DNA of 64,000 bases. Source: Typhlomys cinereus. Taxonomy: Eukaryota; Chordata; Mammalia; Rodentia; Platacanthomyidae. Where the stretch lies: the NCBI GenBank assembly GCA_023101885.1, contig JALPQD010000411.1, positions 1,057,909 through 1,121,908 of the forward strand. Direction: 5' to 3'. Under the pieces are notes generated by a model, which did no database searches, had not been told where the DNA came from, and saw only the letters and a program-made list of their open reading frames with translations. The first letter of the stretch is position 1, and every line of letters begins with the position of its first letter. Of this stretch, positions 25,060 through 37,121 are shown piece by piece. Position numbers and translations under genes: made by a program.

Positions 25060-25345
25060 CCTGACAGGCTCCTATGTTTGCATTATCAGCTGGTATTGCT
25101 CTTTGAAAAGGCTGCATCCTTAAGAGGTGGGGCTTTGCTCGAGGAAGGCATGTCATAGGGCGTAGCCTTGAGATCTGGTGACCTCCCCCTTCTTCCTTTC
25201 AATTTGTTCTTGCTCTCTCTGCAGAGACCTGAACCAGCCTTATGCTTCTGCTTAGGGCTATGCCCTCTGCTATGTTGAGTTCCACCAGCATGGGTTACAT
25301 TATCCCCTCTGGAACCAGATAAACCTGCCATTTTCCCCTAAGTTG
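25060..25345 (+). mobile_element. Medium-copy repeat family 2, copy a
   Basis: Shares the ordered motifs of the 46630 and 55483 copies: GCATCCTTAAGAGGTGGGGC, GACCTGAACCAGCC, GCTATGCCCTCTGCTATG, and CTCTGGAACCAGATAAAC near the end. The family is an interspersed repeat of unknown name to me. It lies in the 1.0-kb intron between exons 25705-25881 and 24598-24684. Confidence 0.6.
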
Positions 25346-25704
25346 TGTATGAGTACAGTGACCACAACACAGACAATATTGTGTTATAGATGACATTTAA
25401 AAAATGGAATTTTAATTTAATAATGGAATGACTGAGTTATCTTTCTTTTTACAGTACTTTATAGAACCTGACTGTAACATAATATTTGGCAGTGAGGGAA
25501 ATTTGAGAATTCATATAGGGGGGATGAGGTGTTGACTCTGGCCCCCAGTGCAGCTCACTGAGGGGTAGACTGCCCCTTCAGAAGTCAATGGGGCAGTAAA
25601 TGTCATCCTAAGCCCTCAAAATCATGGCTGCAAAGCAATCATGCCCACACCCCCAGATACCATGTGACCAGAACACAGTGTGCAGGGGACACAGCAGATC
25701 TTAC

Positions 25705-25881
25705 CTGTCCCCAGGACCGGGCAGGGGAAGATCTCACAGTTGTCTCCCCATCCGGCGCCGGATGTGCAACAGCATTCTTGTTTGGTGACGTTGGCGGCCA
25801 ACACGTTATCGCAGAGACTGGCATCGTTGAGATTATAGTAGCATTCTTTTTTTTCTTCTCTGGGTTGATCTACCTCTAAAT
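25705..25881 (-). CDS. Ltbp1: Ltbp1 exon: TB (8-Cys) domain that binds the TGF-beta propeptide, first part
   Basis: This 177-bp exon (59 codons, phase 1-1) carries seven of the eight cysteines of a TB domain: ECYYNL, SLCDN, the ECCCT triplet, DNCEI and FPCP. The eighth lies in the next exon (24598-24684). The sequence EIFPCP holds the Phe-Pro insertion before the seventh cysteine. In the published LTBP literature this insertion marks the TB domain that forms disulfides with the latency-associated peptide (LAP) of pro-TGF-beta, replacing the Cys2-Cys6 pair. NVT is a potential N-glycosylation site. A charged stretch (DQPREEKKE) precedes the domain. The acceptor is CATTTAG before position 25881; a second AG six bases downstream (TTTAGAG) was rejected because only the first keeps phase 1. 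The donor is GTAAGA. Confidence 0.97.
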
Positions 25882-26506
25882 CTAAATGGTGTGGGAAAAA
25901 TAGAAAGAACGTTGGTTAGACGACCGGGCCGAAACCACAAGGGGACCAGGAGAAACCGCAGGAGCCCCTGGCTTTCCACCGTCAGAGCCAGATGCTCCGC
26001 TTCAAGACGAAAATGCTGAATGCTGGATTTCGGTAGATTTCTAATACACCCCAAGAGTGTAAATCTGTCAAAACCATTTCCTTTTATGCTAACCAATTAC
26101 TTTATTCTTATAAATTTGGCTGTGAGTAGAGTTTCCATATCTACTCTCCTGCCAATATAGGACCAGTCTGTGCAGAGTTATAACACCTACTTAAATCATT
26201 GAAAAATTTCCCCAACACCGGACCAGAGATCTGAAGCCTAATACATAATATTTAACCCTAAGCTGCTTATGTCCCCAATTCTTTAGGATACACAGCAGAG
26301 ATAAGCAGGAAAATGCTGTATAAACTACAGCCCATAAACTAACTTTTCTTCACAGAAAAACCTAACTACTTAAGTTGTTGCAAATATATGACTTTGAATG
26401 AAACAGTGTCCCAGCTAAGTCTCAGGGTAGAATTGCAAGTCTGGGTTCTGATCCCCGTTCACAGGGTTGTAGAGGAAAATATAGTCTAACAGCTTCAGTC
26501 TCTCAG

Positions 26507-26512
<6 letters not shown>

Positions 26513-26554
<42 letters not shown>
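26513..26554. repeat. (CA)n microsatellite
   Basis: About 21 perfect CA units in otherwise unique intron sequence; unlike most in this window it has no obvious SINE on either side. Confidence 0.95.
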
Positions 26555-26556
<2 letters not shown>

Positions 26557-27224
26557 TGGAAAGAATACAGACAAAAACAAAACCCACCCACTTTTAGAAA
26601 ATAACATGCACTATCCAATTCTACCAGATTTGTACGGTCTTTTAAAAAAATCTTTGATGAGTATCTCATGACAAGGCTTGGAAGTGGTACAAATCCCTTT
26701 ACTCCAAATATTGTAGAGTTTGAATCATTGTCTATGATCCAATTGTCATTTATTAGCATAGTTTTTATTTTCTGCTGTACCAAACAAGAAGGTGGCGACG
26801 GCCTTCATGATTGCTCAGCCTAATTCTAACGAAATGTTTTCATTATTACTCCACAGTTTATATAGTCTTTGGCCCCAAGAAGCTACCGGGACAAAAGGGA
26901 AATACCAGTGAGGAGGAGGAGGGTAAGACTTATGCCCACAAAGATTTACCGTTTGGAAGTAAGTGGAGAATTGTATAAGATAATGAATGGGTTAGTTTTA
27001 CAATAGTTTCTTATATATTTGCTTTGGCACAACCAAGTCAACTGTGGGAAATTCATTAATAAATTGAACAATAAAGGCATTCTAAAAGTTTATAAAATCA
27101 TTATCACCACTGCTCAGATTCCTCTGAAAATGTTCAAAACAAGCAAAGCTATAAATGGCCCTTCGGAATGTATCATACCTTCATAACAGTGTGACAACAA
27201 GAATATCTAAGATCCTTCCTATGT

Positions 27225-27665
27225 TTTACCTTAGCTATTCTCAGATTATTATCTACAACAGATTTTGGGTTGAACTCTGAAAACCAATGATAAACCCAAA
27301 CCCAAACAAGTGTCTAGGAAAAACTGAAAGTCCGACATGACATAATGCAGCAGTATGACAGGAAAGAAAAGTAAGATGCTTTCCCTCAATGACATACCCA
27401 CTGATCTATGTCTGACACTTGCTGGAGCATGAATCAGATCAGGCATATGTCATCAAAGGCAAACTAGATGAAATGTAGTGAAAAGACTTGAAAACAGGAG
27501 GGAGTCTGGCAAGGGAGATAAAGGGTTACCAAGGGGAAAAGGAGAGTGGATGAGATTGGGGATTAAAGGTTGAAAATATGATAAATTGCTATGATTACCA
27601 CTATATACATGTGTACAACATAAAAATAAAATATATATTAAAATAAAAATATAAAAATACTAAAA
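27225..27665 (+). mobile_element. LINE (L1-like) 3'-end fragment
   Basis: This shares a long stretch with 49440-49680, including ACCCACTGATCTATG, GCTGGAGCATGA, CAAACTAGATGAAA and GAAAAGACTTGAAAACA. It then runs through a purine-rich region to an AT-rich tail. The two copies are diverged, so both are old. Antisense to Ltbp1. Confidence 0.5.
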
Positions 27666-29989
27666 AATATATTAAATGTTTATAAATATATGTCTCTATA
27701 TATAAAATATTTTTTCATGTGTATATTGTGTAGGGGCCACCACCTTCTTTATCCAGGATATCTTATGTCAAACATACCTAGATTGGAAATTCAGTTCTCC
27801 TATTCTGATGGAAGGCATCTTTGTCAGAAGGGCTCCAAGCCTTAGATACACAGTTTTGAGAAAAATAACAATACCCATTTTTAAATTATTATAAAATCAG
27901 TCACACAAACTTTACAGAAAAATTTACAAATTTCCTTTCCTCAACAGTGAGCATAAATTGCTAATATATCGCTATTCACAATTCTCAATGGTTTTCTTCA
28001 GCCTAAAAGTATAACCGAATGTTTTCAAGAATATAAATCAAGAAAGTACCGGTTTCATAAGTGAGCTTTACCTTAGAGTTTGTACTGAAAGAAGGATCAA
28101 TAATTTCTTCCTTATGTACAAAGTTAGAAGTGGGTCTGGTATTGATTACAAAATGTAATGCTATGTTGTAGGGTCTTAATGAAGACTGCTATGTTCATAG
28201 ACTATCAGAAAACAAAGAATTCTTTCTAAGTCAAAGCATGTCCAAATGTATATACACACATATATGATTTGTGTGTACAGTGAACACTGTTTTGTTCTTT
28301 GTATTCACACATCATAGAAACAAAGACATAAAATGATATTGTTTTTTGTCTTGTCTTTGAAGACAAAAGAGTTTGGAAACTCATGGATTATGTCATAAGA
28401 GAAATAATCAATAATACAGTTGTATTATTTGGGTTTTACACTGGTTCCTACAAGTTCTGCTCTTATTTTCTCTCTGAACAGTCTGAACATTCAATGTTTA
28501 CACAGCTGAAGTGGAGGGTCAGGCAGGCCCCCACCCATGCTGGAAAGAGATGCATATTCTTTTTTCAAAACCAATCCACTGAGGTCATTCTGGGAAAAAA
28601 TACAGTCACTCCATCTTTACACAACCTTGTCCAACCTTTGCGCAAGCAACTTCCATTTTTTTCCATAAGCAACTAACTCTGATAAACAGATAAATGTATT
28701 GCCATTCCTCTGAAGGATTTCTATGAGTTCAGTCCATTGCTGTTAGGAATAGGGGGTCTCCTGAATTCCAAGGTCAAATCATGGTTATGAAAAGTGTCAA
28801 GCATGAAAAAGAACAAATTCTTTCTTTTAAAGAGTCTGACTGGCCACACCACATGCTTGATGCCACAAATTTTCTAAGATGCAGGTGGCTTTTCCTTTGG
28901 GATTTTTCAGATTTGATTTTTTTCCTCATTTGTAATTGTTATGCAGTGTAACGTTTGTGCACGGCCATAATTTGTGCATTTTAATCCTAGGGATATGGCT
29001 GACAATGGCACGAAAGTGAATTTGCTTTTGACCATTTTGCACTGACATTTCATTTTGATTCACAGGGGTCCATGGGGGGCCTATAAGCTATACCCCAGCC
29101 ATCATCTACGCTGCGGATAAGACTTTCCGATGTAACCACTCTGGTATCACCCATGCTTCTGTAAGAAACTTCAGTGAACTCATTAGTTTGTCAAGTTGGA
29201 TGTAATCCTGTTACTTTGATATGCCGTGGAATTCTTTCTAGGGTGGATAGACATGTGTGGACATTCCCTGAGAAAAAGTCACATGACATGTAATCTTTCC
29301 TGAATATGTCTGATCTTAGGGACTGCTTTTGGGTGAGAGAATCTACTAGTTAGTTGAAGTAGACAAGGGCCTTCATGTTTGCCTTCTCATCCGTTGCAGC
29401 ATGCTCTGAGGGGCTCTGTGGGTGGTTTGTCTGCACACTACTAAGCACAATCACGATTCTGAAGGGCCTTGTGAGCTAACCACTTCCACCCCTTATAGGC
29501 ATAGTCAGGATTATCACAAGGACCTGAGTTACATGGCAGCTAGGGGTGAGTAAAGACTCAACGTCACACCGCCTGAGCTGTTTATAAAATTTCATGGTTG
29601 TGGGAACATTCAGTTAGCTTCTTTCATCAGAATGTCTCAGGAAGCCCTATTCTCCCTTTATTTCAAAAATTGCAAAAGGAACCAACACCTTTGATCACCT
29701 CATGCTTTTTGCAAGAAAGGAAATTCCAGATTATATTTTAAGGCAACTAAATGGAACCTAGAAATTCATATACTTTTTTCCTCATTTAATCACTTGCGTA
29801 ATGAGGGGAAATGTGCTCCCTGCTTATTAAAGTGGGATCCAGGAGAGAGCTGAAGGATCAGAAGGTAACGGAAGTGAAACAATTCAGAGGAAAGAGGAGA
29901 ACAGAGAGGGTAAACATCCAACGACAGAAGTCAGGAGATACGGTTGACAGTTGACGTTTAGGAAGCAAAGCGTGCAGTAAGGCCACCTT

Positions 29990-30125
29990 ACACACCCGTG
30001 TTGCTCCTGTTTGTGATACAGGGTGTCTTCTAGGCAACTCTGGCTGACCTCAAACTTGAAATCTTCCAGCTTCAGTCTCTCAAGTGCTGGGATTACATTC
30101 ATACCCCCCCCCACTACACCTGGTA
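29990..30125 (-). mobile_element. B1 SINE, reverse
   Basis: Plus strand shows ATACAGGGTGTCTTCTAGGC, GGCTGACCTCAAACTTGAAA and CTCAAGTGCTGGGATTACAT, the reverse complement of a B1. Confidence 0.65.
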
Positions 30126-31814
30126 TTCTGCTCTTAAGGAAGTAAGTCCAGCTAAGTGGCTCTGCTTTGGACTGGAGAATTTACTAAGCCATATACAGAA
30201 GGCAGAGTACACGGGGGCTATCAGGGTGTGTGGAAGAAATGATATCTGAATCTAGTTTCTCAAAGATAGATTAAGAAAAATAATTTTTAAAAAGAGACAA
30301 GCAAGGCATAAAGGGTATAAGAAGTATGAAACTGCCTATGTCTGTGGCAGAACGGGGTCAAGAGCGAGGACACTGGGATGTCAGTGAGCGTACCTGGTAA
30401 TTCCACAGTGTAACTTAGAGAGCTTCAGATGGGACAGGAATAACCAGCGAACAAATGATATGGGGTGGCAGGTATGAGAGTTTCTGAACCAAGCACTAGG
30501 ATGCATGGAAGTACAGAAAGCGCAAGTCACTTCAGGGGATCGTGTTTAAAAATAAAACTGTCAACACTCATTGGAATGGTTCTTTGGTTTGTTGGTATTT
30601 TGCTTTTGTTTATGAGACAGTCCTTAGAAGAGACTGTGGAGGTGATGCCAAAAATGTCAGCCACATCACACAGGAGAAATTCATCCAATTCCTCTTCAGG
30701 ACTCATTTATGGCAAATTGGAGGATCTAAAACTGAACTTCTAATTCAACAGTGTGGGTTATCTTGTGGTATGAAGAGCAAATGGAGACATCCTGGCAGAG
30801 GCAGAAGGCACATACTTGCCCCTTCAAGGAGATGGGGGTACATAATGAGAGAGACGGCACCAGAGCATGTTGGTACTACAGGCATTTTTTTTTTTTTTAC
30901 AATGAATGTGTGTAGTTTTAATAATGAGAGAAGAGGTGAAAAGGACATCAAATTTTAGAAGAATCTGGTATCTTGGCATCCTCAATGCTGAGAAACAGAA
31001 GGAAATGAAGTGAGAAATTCCCTCAGACAGATTCATGCATCCATTCGCCCATGTGTCAAGGTGACCCCGAGAACAACATCGAGAACTTCATTCTGGGCTT
31101 CAGTCTTTTTACCTATAAATAAAGGAGTTGGGCTAGAAAACCACTAAAGTGGTTACTAAAAATTTATTTCCAGGCTCCGCCACAGGATGTGAGGATGATC
31201 TCTCAAAGGACCTGCAGGGAACTGAAGTTTAAAGATACCCTGAAATGAACTGTCGTGAAGGGGAAAAGTGACTTCGCGATGCAAATCATCACCCAGCCTG
31301 TCTGCTTTGTAAGTTATGATCCAGCTGATTTACATTTGTGAACTGGTATCAACCATGTGCGCACCTTTTCCCCTGTATTATTGTCATTGAACCTTCTATT
31401 TTAAGTCTAAGACTGTTTTCCTACCGCAGAATCATCCCAACAAGAGAAGAAGTGGACAGCATTTTGTGGGTAAGGTTTGAAGGGTGCAGCAGCCAAGACT
31501 AAATATTTACTGCTTCCTTAGCAGTGCCCAAAGACATAAAGTTTTTATTGAACAATTATCACAGGCACTGAGGAAATAAAAGCATCAGACTGTATTTCAT
31601 ATCCATACCCTCTTAAATGTGATGAATAGCCCAGAATGGACATTTTTCTTAGTTATTTCTGTTTCAGATGCTTTTAGGTAATGTATAGCAGCATAAATTA
31701 GCAGTCAAAGGCCCAGGTGGTGAGTGAGAAACTTTAAACTAGACCTTTAAAAAACTTACAGGAGTCAAGGAGTAGTTGAGAAATAAACTCCAAAAGCATG
31801 TTAAAAACACGCAG

Positions 31815-32078
31815 CAGGACTGGTCTGGTGAACAAAAGAACAGGAGTTCAGATCCTCTGATTCCATATAAAATTCTGGGCAGGTGTGGCAGTCCGCTTGT
31901 AATTCCGGCCCTGGAAGGCAGGCCTGGAATCCCCAGCTATAGGTAAGCTTCGGGTTTAGAGAACTAGCTTTAAAACAGTCAGGCGCTAGGGTAATTGAGG
32001 TTAATTTCTGACATCACCTGTGGGTCTCTACATGCATGCGTGTTCACATACATGAGCACTCCCACACATGGTGCGTGT

Positions 32079-32128
<50 letters not shown>

Positions 32129-32150
32129 CATACACAGCATACACATGTAC
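31815..32150 (+). mobile_element. B4-like SINE ending in a CA repeat
   Basis: Reads AGGAGTTCAGATCCTCTGAT, GGGCAGGTGTGGCAGTCCGC, TTGTAATTCCGGCCCTGG and ends in (CA)24 at 32080-32128. Confidence 0.55.
32080..32128. repeat. (CA)n microsatellite
   Basis: About 24 perfect CA units, the 3' end of a SINE. Confidence 0.95.
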
Positions 32151-32179
32151 ACACAAAAATGGAGAAAAGAAAAACCTGT

Positions 32180-32450
32180 GCGACTACTAGGACCTGTGTT
32201 CAGATCCCCAACACCCACATAGTAAGCTGGGCGTGGCAGCATGCACCCGTAGTCCTAGCCCTGGGGAAACAGAGGCAAGAGGATCCTGCAGCTCGCTGGT
32301 CAGCTGGTTTTGACAAATCAAAGAGTTACAGGTTCAGTGACAGCACCTGTCTCAAAAACTAAGATGGAAATGATAGAGGAAGATGCCTGATGTTGACCTC
32401 TGGCCTTCACATGCGTGCACACGCGTGAACATACAGTGTCACGCAGTGGT
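32180..32450 (+). mobile_element. B4 SINE
   Basis: Reads CAGATCCCCAACACCCACAT, AAGCTGGGCGTGGCAGCATG, TCAGTGACAGCACCTGTCTC and ATGTTGACCTCTGGCCTTCA, in the order of the rodent B4 consensus. Confidence 0.75.
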
Positions 32451-32944
32451 CATCTGCAACTGGAGATGAGTGCCCTTCTGCCAGAGGGTATCCCTACTTG
32501 ATCTTGGACACCTTCAGGGAGACACCCACGGACAGTTTCTTGCTGGCTTCTTGGGCGAGTGATTAGACAGTTCTGGATGCTGATCCATCAATGTCTTTCT
32601 GACAACCTGACCCTTGACCCTAGTCCTACTCTCAGGGTCATGGGATGCACGTGATGCTCTTCATTACTGGAATATGGATTACCAGGGAAGCCATATGGCT
32701 GAGCAAAGATGTTACTGCCCACGTTGCAAATAATTCTTTTCCAATTACTTTTCAGAAGCCATGAGATCTTAGCTGTTAGCATATCACGTCTACAATGAAA
32801 TTATTCTGAGTCCTAGTTAAAAACTTAAGCTTTAATTTGGTAATGTTATCGCCCTCAATGAAACTGCAGATACCCTGACTTGGGACTTGGTTTAAATTCT
32901 CTTAAGTGACTTCTGATCCTCACTGAGTGCTGCAGTTTACCTGC

Positions 32945-33335
32945 ATGGTTGCTGATAAATGACCATCAACTGGCTTAAGGCAACAAGGGATTTATTTCCT
33001 TACAGTTCTTAGTCCAGCTTGATGGGAGAGCACACACCAACACCAGGGCTGAGGGAACTGGCCACACCATCTCTACATAAATGGCTGAGAGAGGGACAAT
33101 TCTTATTTGCCAGACCAGCATGTCTGACCAAGTGTACAAAAGGATGCCAACTCTCTCAACCAGCTCTCTGTATTTTATTTCAGGGCCTAATCCCACCCAC
33201 CATGGGCTGGACCTTCCCCATCAGCTAGACAATCTCCTGCAGGTTTGCTCTCAGTTTGACGTCAACAACTAATTCTCTACAAATGTACCCAGAGCTCAAA
33301 TCTTCAACAGTCACGCTGACATCTGTGCCCAACCT
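32945..33335 (-). mobile_element. Medium-copy repeat family 1, copy b (reverse)
   Basis: Reverse complement of the family seen at 6258-6680. Shared motifs include GCTTGATGGGAGAGC, TTGCCAGACCAGCATGTC, CCACCCACCATGGGCTGGAC and CAGCTAGACAATCTCCTGCA. It is the only copy of this family in sense orientation to Ltbp1. Confidence 0.7.
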
Positions 33336-34041
33336 TGACACTGAGCCTATTTGTTGAGTTGTGATGCTGTCTTGCCTGTTGAAGGCATTCTGGATGGTGC
33401 ATTGAGAATGCACAATCAGCCATGATTCTACAAAACTTCCTATAACTTAAACCATGAATCAACCAAAACTCAGCTGTATTTGCTCTCAAATATTCTGGGC
33501 CAGTGCATGGATTATGGTATGCACATGACTTAACTAACCAGCATATAAAGTTAATAAAATATAAACTATATTAAAGGCTTAAAAAAGATTAAAATGTGTT
33601 AAGTAAAAAAAAAAAATGCTACCAAGAGAGGTGTGGATAAAACGATGTTACAAAACCTAGAAAAATAAAAATCTAGAGTGACTTTTGCACTGGTTTGTTT
33701 TACAAAGGATTGGAAGTTATTAATCTTTCCAATAGAGAAGGCAAATGATGCCTAGTTGATGGGGTTTATGCAGCACAAGTCATGCAGAATTCTAAGAGTG
33801 GTTTCTGCTCAAAGGCACAGGTTGGCTCTTTTTCAAAGACTGGAGAAGTTTTTGTGTTTTAGTTGCCGCGTCCTTATCTGACCAATCTGGTAGAATATGT
33901 CTCATTTGAAAAAGAAGGATTCAAAGAAACATCTTTTGGGATAAGGACATGGCTTTATTTAAGAGAAATAAGGAAAAATATGGGAATTGTCAGACCTTGG
34001 TATTTCTTCCCAGTTCCCTGGGGAAGGTCACAGTAACCCCA

Positions 34042-34152
34042 CGGGCAGGAAGATTCTTCTGGGAATTAAGAGTGCCCTTTACTTTTGGGAATAGAGATAA
34101 TTCAAGTTTTGCCTCTGGCAGGAAGAATTCTTCTGGGAATTAAGAGTGCCTT
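34042..34152 (+). repeat. Short tandem duplication (about 77-bp period)
   Basis: GGCAGGAAGATTCTTCTGGG plus AATTAAGAGTGCC at 34042-34074 recurs at 34119-34151 with one insertion/substitution, followed in both by TTTACTT/TTTTACCT. Local duplication of unknown origin. Confidence 0.8.
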
Positions 34153-34479
34153 TTACCTGCTCTTAGGTTTTTTGGAAATAGCTTCCTGCTCTCTGATCTA
34201 CAGAAGAAGCTTGCTTTTTAACTTTTAGTCAAATTCTAAGTAGAGATTTCATGTCTAGTCATTTACAATAAGTAGACTTGTTAGCCAGAATGTGTGCACT
34301 GATTTTAAAGAAATTAGAGAATAACTTCTAGAGTCTTAAAACATAGGTGGGTAAAATTCCTACCTATGTACTAACTCAGAAATTCCAGAAGTATAAGACT
34401 ATGCTATCAGTCCACTAGAACCTGAAAAGAAACTGTGATACTCTCTTACCCTGGCTGAAGGCCAAGGAAGAGACCATCA

Positions 34480-35108
34480 TGCCAGAAAGTCTAGATGCCA
34501 AGACTGCCCCTGAAGATGGTATTTGCAATCCAAACTGGGAGAATCCATGTCAGAAGCAAAGGGGGCCGTGTCTTTCCTATCCCAAACAGCACTCTTATGA
34601 GAAATCACAGAGATGGACGATTCGAGTGCACTCCCACCAGTGATCATCTCTGCCCCAAAAGAGACACCCATGGCATATAGGGCTTGACAGTCTGGACCCC
34701 AGGTTTGGAGAATGCATGGTTCACAGATGGGTCATCTAACTGATGGCAATATACTTCTGGAATTCCTTAAAGGAAGATATAAGCAACCTTACTATTAAGG
34801 AATAGAAGGATGCTATTATAGGAGGAATTATTCTTTTAATAATTATATTGCTTAAGTGTTTTCTTCAGAGCATATCTCAGTAGTGCTCCATCAACAGAAC
34901 CATACTCTAGGCATTTATGGCCTTGAATATCCAAGCCATGGCCCCCCTAGAGACGTGGTTCAAGCTTGGATAGCAGAGACTGCATGAGCCGCATGCAACT
35001 TCCCAAGTTAGAACCCGCTGCCATGCCTGGTGCCCATGTCAACCTGCCTGACTGAGAGGATCAACCTGGAGAGGACAACAGTAAAAGCTCACGCTGGGAC
35101 TTATGGGG
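34480..35108 (+). mobile_element. Degraded endogenous retrovirus internal fragment (pol RNase H remnant)
   Basis: A short in-frame stretch near 34715-34735 reads AWFTDGSS. This is the start motif of retroviral RNase H, where the Asp is a metal-binding catalytic residue. A stop follows almost at once and the flanking frames are broken, so it is a non-coding fossil. The rest of pol and env is not recognisable, and the fragment runs into a 3' LTR-like sequence at 35109. The left limit is a guess. The element is antisense to Ltbp1. Confidence 0.5.
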
Positions 35109-35529
35109 TGTTGGGGACTCCTATAGTTAATTGTTGAAATCAAAAGGAGATCATTCCTCCTATGTGTATTTAAAAAAAAAAACAGTCTCTGTTTAGATCT
35201 GTCAACTATGTAAGCTCAGCCCCAAGGCTATCCAGTGAAGCATTATAGATTAGATAAGAGAATGTTTCTGTTAAGTGCCTTTACCCTCAAGCAATGGGTT
35301 AGGTTCTTGAAAAAAGGTCCACCCTGAAAGTCATTTTGCTGATTAGAAAATTATACATCTATTGTAGGTGCAACATTCTTTACCCCAAAATTTTATGTAT
35401 AAAAGCTGTCACAAAAGTTTCAATAAATGGGACCAGAATTCACTCGGCCTAAAGAGAGTTGTGTGTGTTCTGTGCTCCACCTGGTCCTGGGGAGCCCTGG
35501 TCTCGAGGCCTTGACTCTAGTCTGCGGCA
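35109..35529 (+). mobile_element. Retroviral LTR-like sequence (3' LTR)
   Basis: The segment begins TGTTGGGGACTC and ends TCTGCGGCA, matching the TG...CA ends of LTRs. It contains a TATA-like GTATAAAAGCTG at about 35397-35408, an AATAAA about 25 bases further on, and a GT-rich stretch (GAGAGTTGTGTGTGTTCTGT) that would fit the R/U5 boundary. These lie in the order U3-R-U5 on the plus strand. No matching 5' LTR was found, so the provirus is truncated or rearranged. Confidence 0.55.
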
Positions 35530-35589
35530 TTAGCTACTTAATTTTTTTTTTATCGTTTTATGACTTTAAGTTTTAACTATCTTTTCCAA

Positions 35590-35965
35590 ATAACTGACCA
35601 GGTGTTGACTCTGATTATAGGCATGCACCTATAATCCATATGCTAGGGAGGCAAAAATAGGCATATCCTGGGAACTCACTGTCCAGCCTGCCTAACCAAA
35701 TCAGTAAGGTTCAGTGAAAGACCTTGTCTCAAAAAATAACCTAGAGTGTGATAAAGGAAAACATCCAGCATTGACCTCTGGCCTCCACATGCATGCACAA
35801 GTATAACATGTACATGCAAACAAGAATATGCATATAAAGAACACACACAATAACATGTATGCACACACAGATATGCACATACACACCTACAAGAACATGC
35901 ACACACACAAAACCATGTAGACATGTGAACATTTATGCACACCCTGTGCATGCATACACAAGAAT
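35590..35965 (+). mobile_element. B4 SINE with CACA-rich tail
   Basis: Reads ATAGGCATGCACCTATAATC, GGTTCAGTGAAAGACCTTGT, CATTGACCTCTGGCCTCCAC and a long CATA/CACA-rich tail (35795-35960). It lies just 3' of the LTR. Confidence 0.7.
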
Positions 35966-36689
35966 GTATAATGTAGTGGAGCAGATGTTTCATGTCAGTG
36001 AAAAGGACCTGACTGTTTTATGATCCTAATAAGGCATTATTAAACTCTAATGAAAAGTAAAGGAAGTTAGCAAACTTTAAAATCCAGAGCGTGTACCTCA
36101 AGTGAGGCTGCTGACAAACAAACCAATTCTTAATACTATTGAGACATTCTAGCAAAACCATCAGTTAGGAGATCCACTATTTCAGAGGAGACTGAATAGG
36201 AAAATAGAGCTCCCTTAAGTGTTTGATATGGTTTACTGCAGTTCTTCACACTATCTATTGTCATTAACAAGTAACTTTTACCTATATGATTTCATTGAGA
36301 ATGAAAAGTCTGTGAAGTAAATAAAGTTCTTTCCCTACTTCACAGATGGAAATCAAAATGCACAGATGTGGAATTGGTTACACTAGTGTAAATAGAAAGA
36401 AGTTGAGTGGTACAGAACCTTGTTCTTCCCATTTAAAATACTGCAGAAAGCTTGGAAAATAAAGAAAATCCCTAAAATTTCCACAATGCTATGATTATTT
36501 TTTCATGCATTCTACCCTCCCTGACTCTACAGAGTATGATCATTAGACTGTTTTATTTTTTTAACTTATTATTGGATCATATGCATTTATCTTTATCATG
36601 TCCACCCACTCTTCATATAAAATATTTAATGACTTTATAATATTATGATATGCTAAACTAACCCATCACCAATAGCACTGTATGTAGTT

Positions 36690-37121
36690 GTCATATTAAG
36701 CACAGGTGTCATCTTGACTGTTGAGGGTTTGAGCTCTAGACACATTTGTAGATAATTAATGGTTGAGTTAAGCCCAGAGCAAACCTGCAATAGATGGTCT
36801 AGTTGATGGAGCAGACCTAGCCTGTGGTAGGTGAGACTAAGCTCTGAATAGGTGAATAAAATACAGAGAGATGGTTGAGAAAATCGGTATCTTTCTGTAT
36901 ACTTGGCCAGACATGCTGGTCTGGCAAGTAAGGATTGTCTCTCTCTCAGCTGTTATGTGGTGATGATGTGGCCAGTTCCCTTGGCCCTGGTGTTGGTGCA
37001 TGCTCTCCCATCAAGCTAGACTGAGAACTGTAACCGAACTGTCGTAAAGAAATAAATCCCTTGTTCCCTTAAGCTGTTTAATAGGTCATTTATCAGCAAC
37101 CATGCAGGTGAACTGCAGCAG
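36690..37121 (+). mobile_element. Medium-copy repeat family 1, copy c
   Basis: Collinear with 6258-6680 over its whole length, from TTAAGCACAGGTGTCATCTT to CATGCAGGTGAACTGCAGCA. It includes the internal GCCAGACATGCTGGTCTGGC, an almost perfect 20-base palindrome. Confidence 0.75.

Larger units (their letters stand above)
20994..25704 (-). other. Ltbp1: Ltbp1 short introns of the exon cluster
   Basis: Four introns separate the clustered exons: 20994-21847 (854 bp), 21989-22660 (672 bp), 22790-24597 (1,808 bp) and 24685-25704 (1,020 bp). All have GT-AG ends in minus orientation. Apart from a repeat copy at 25060-25345 they look like unique sequence; I see no other feature in them. Confidence 0.9.

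Noticed and set aside
25871..25876. Alternative acceptor AG (TTTAGAG) six bases inside exon 25705-25881
   Set aside because: Using it would drop two codons in frame at best or break phase 1, and the upstream AG gives the linker expected for LTBP1.
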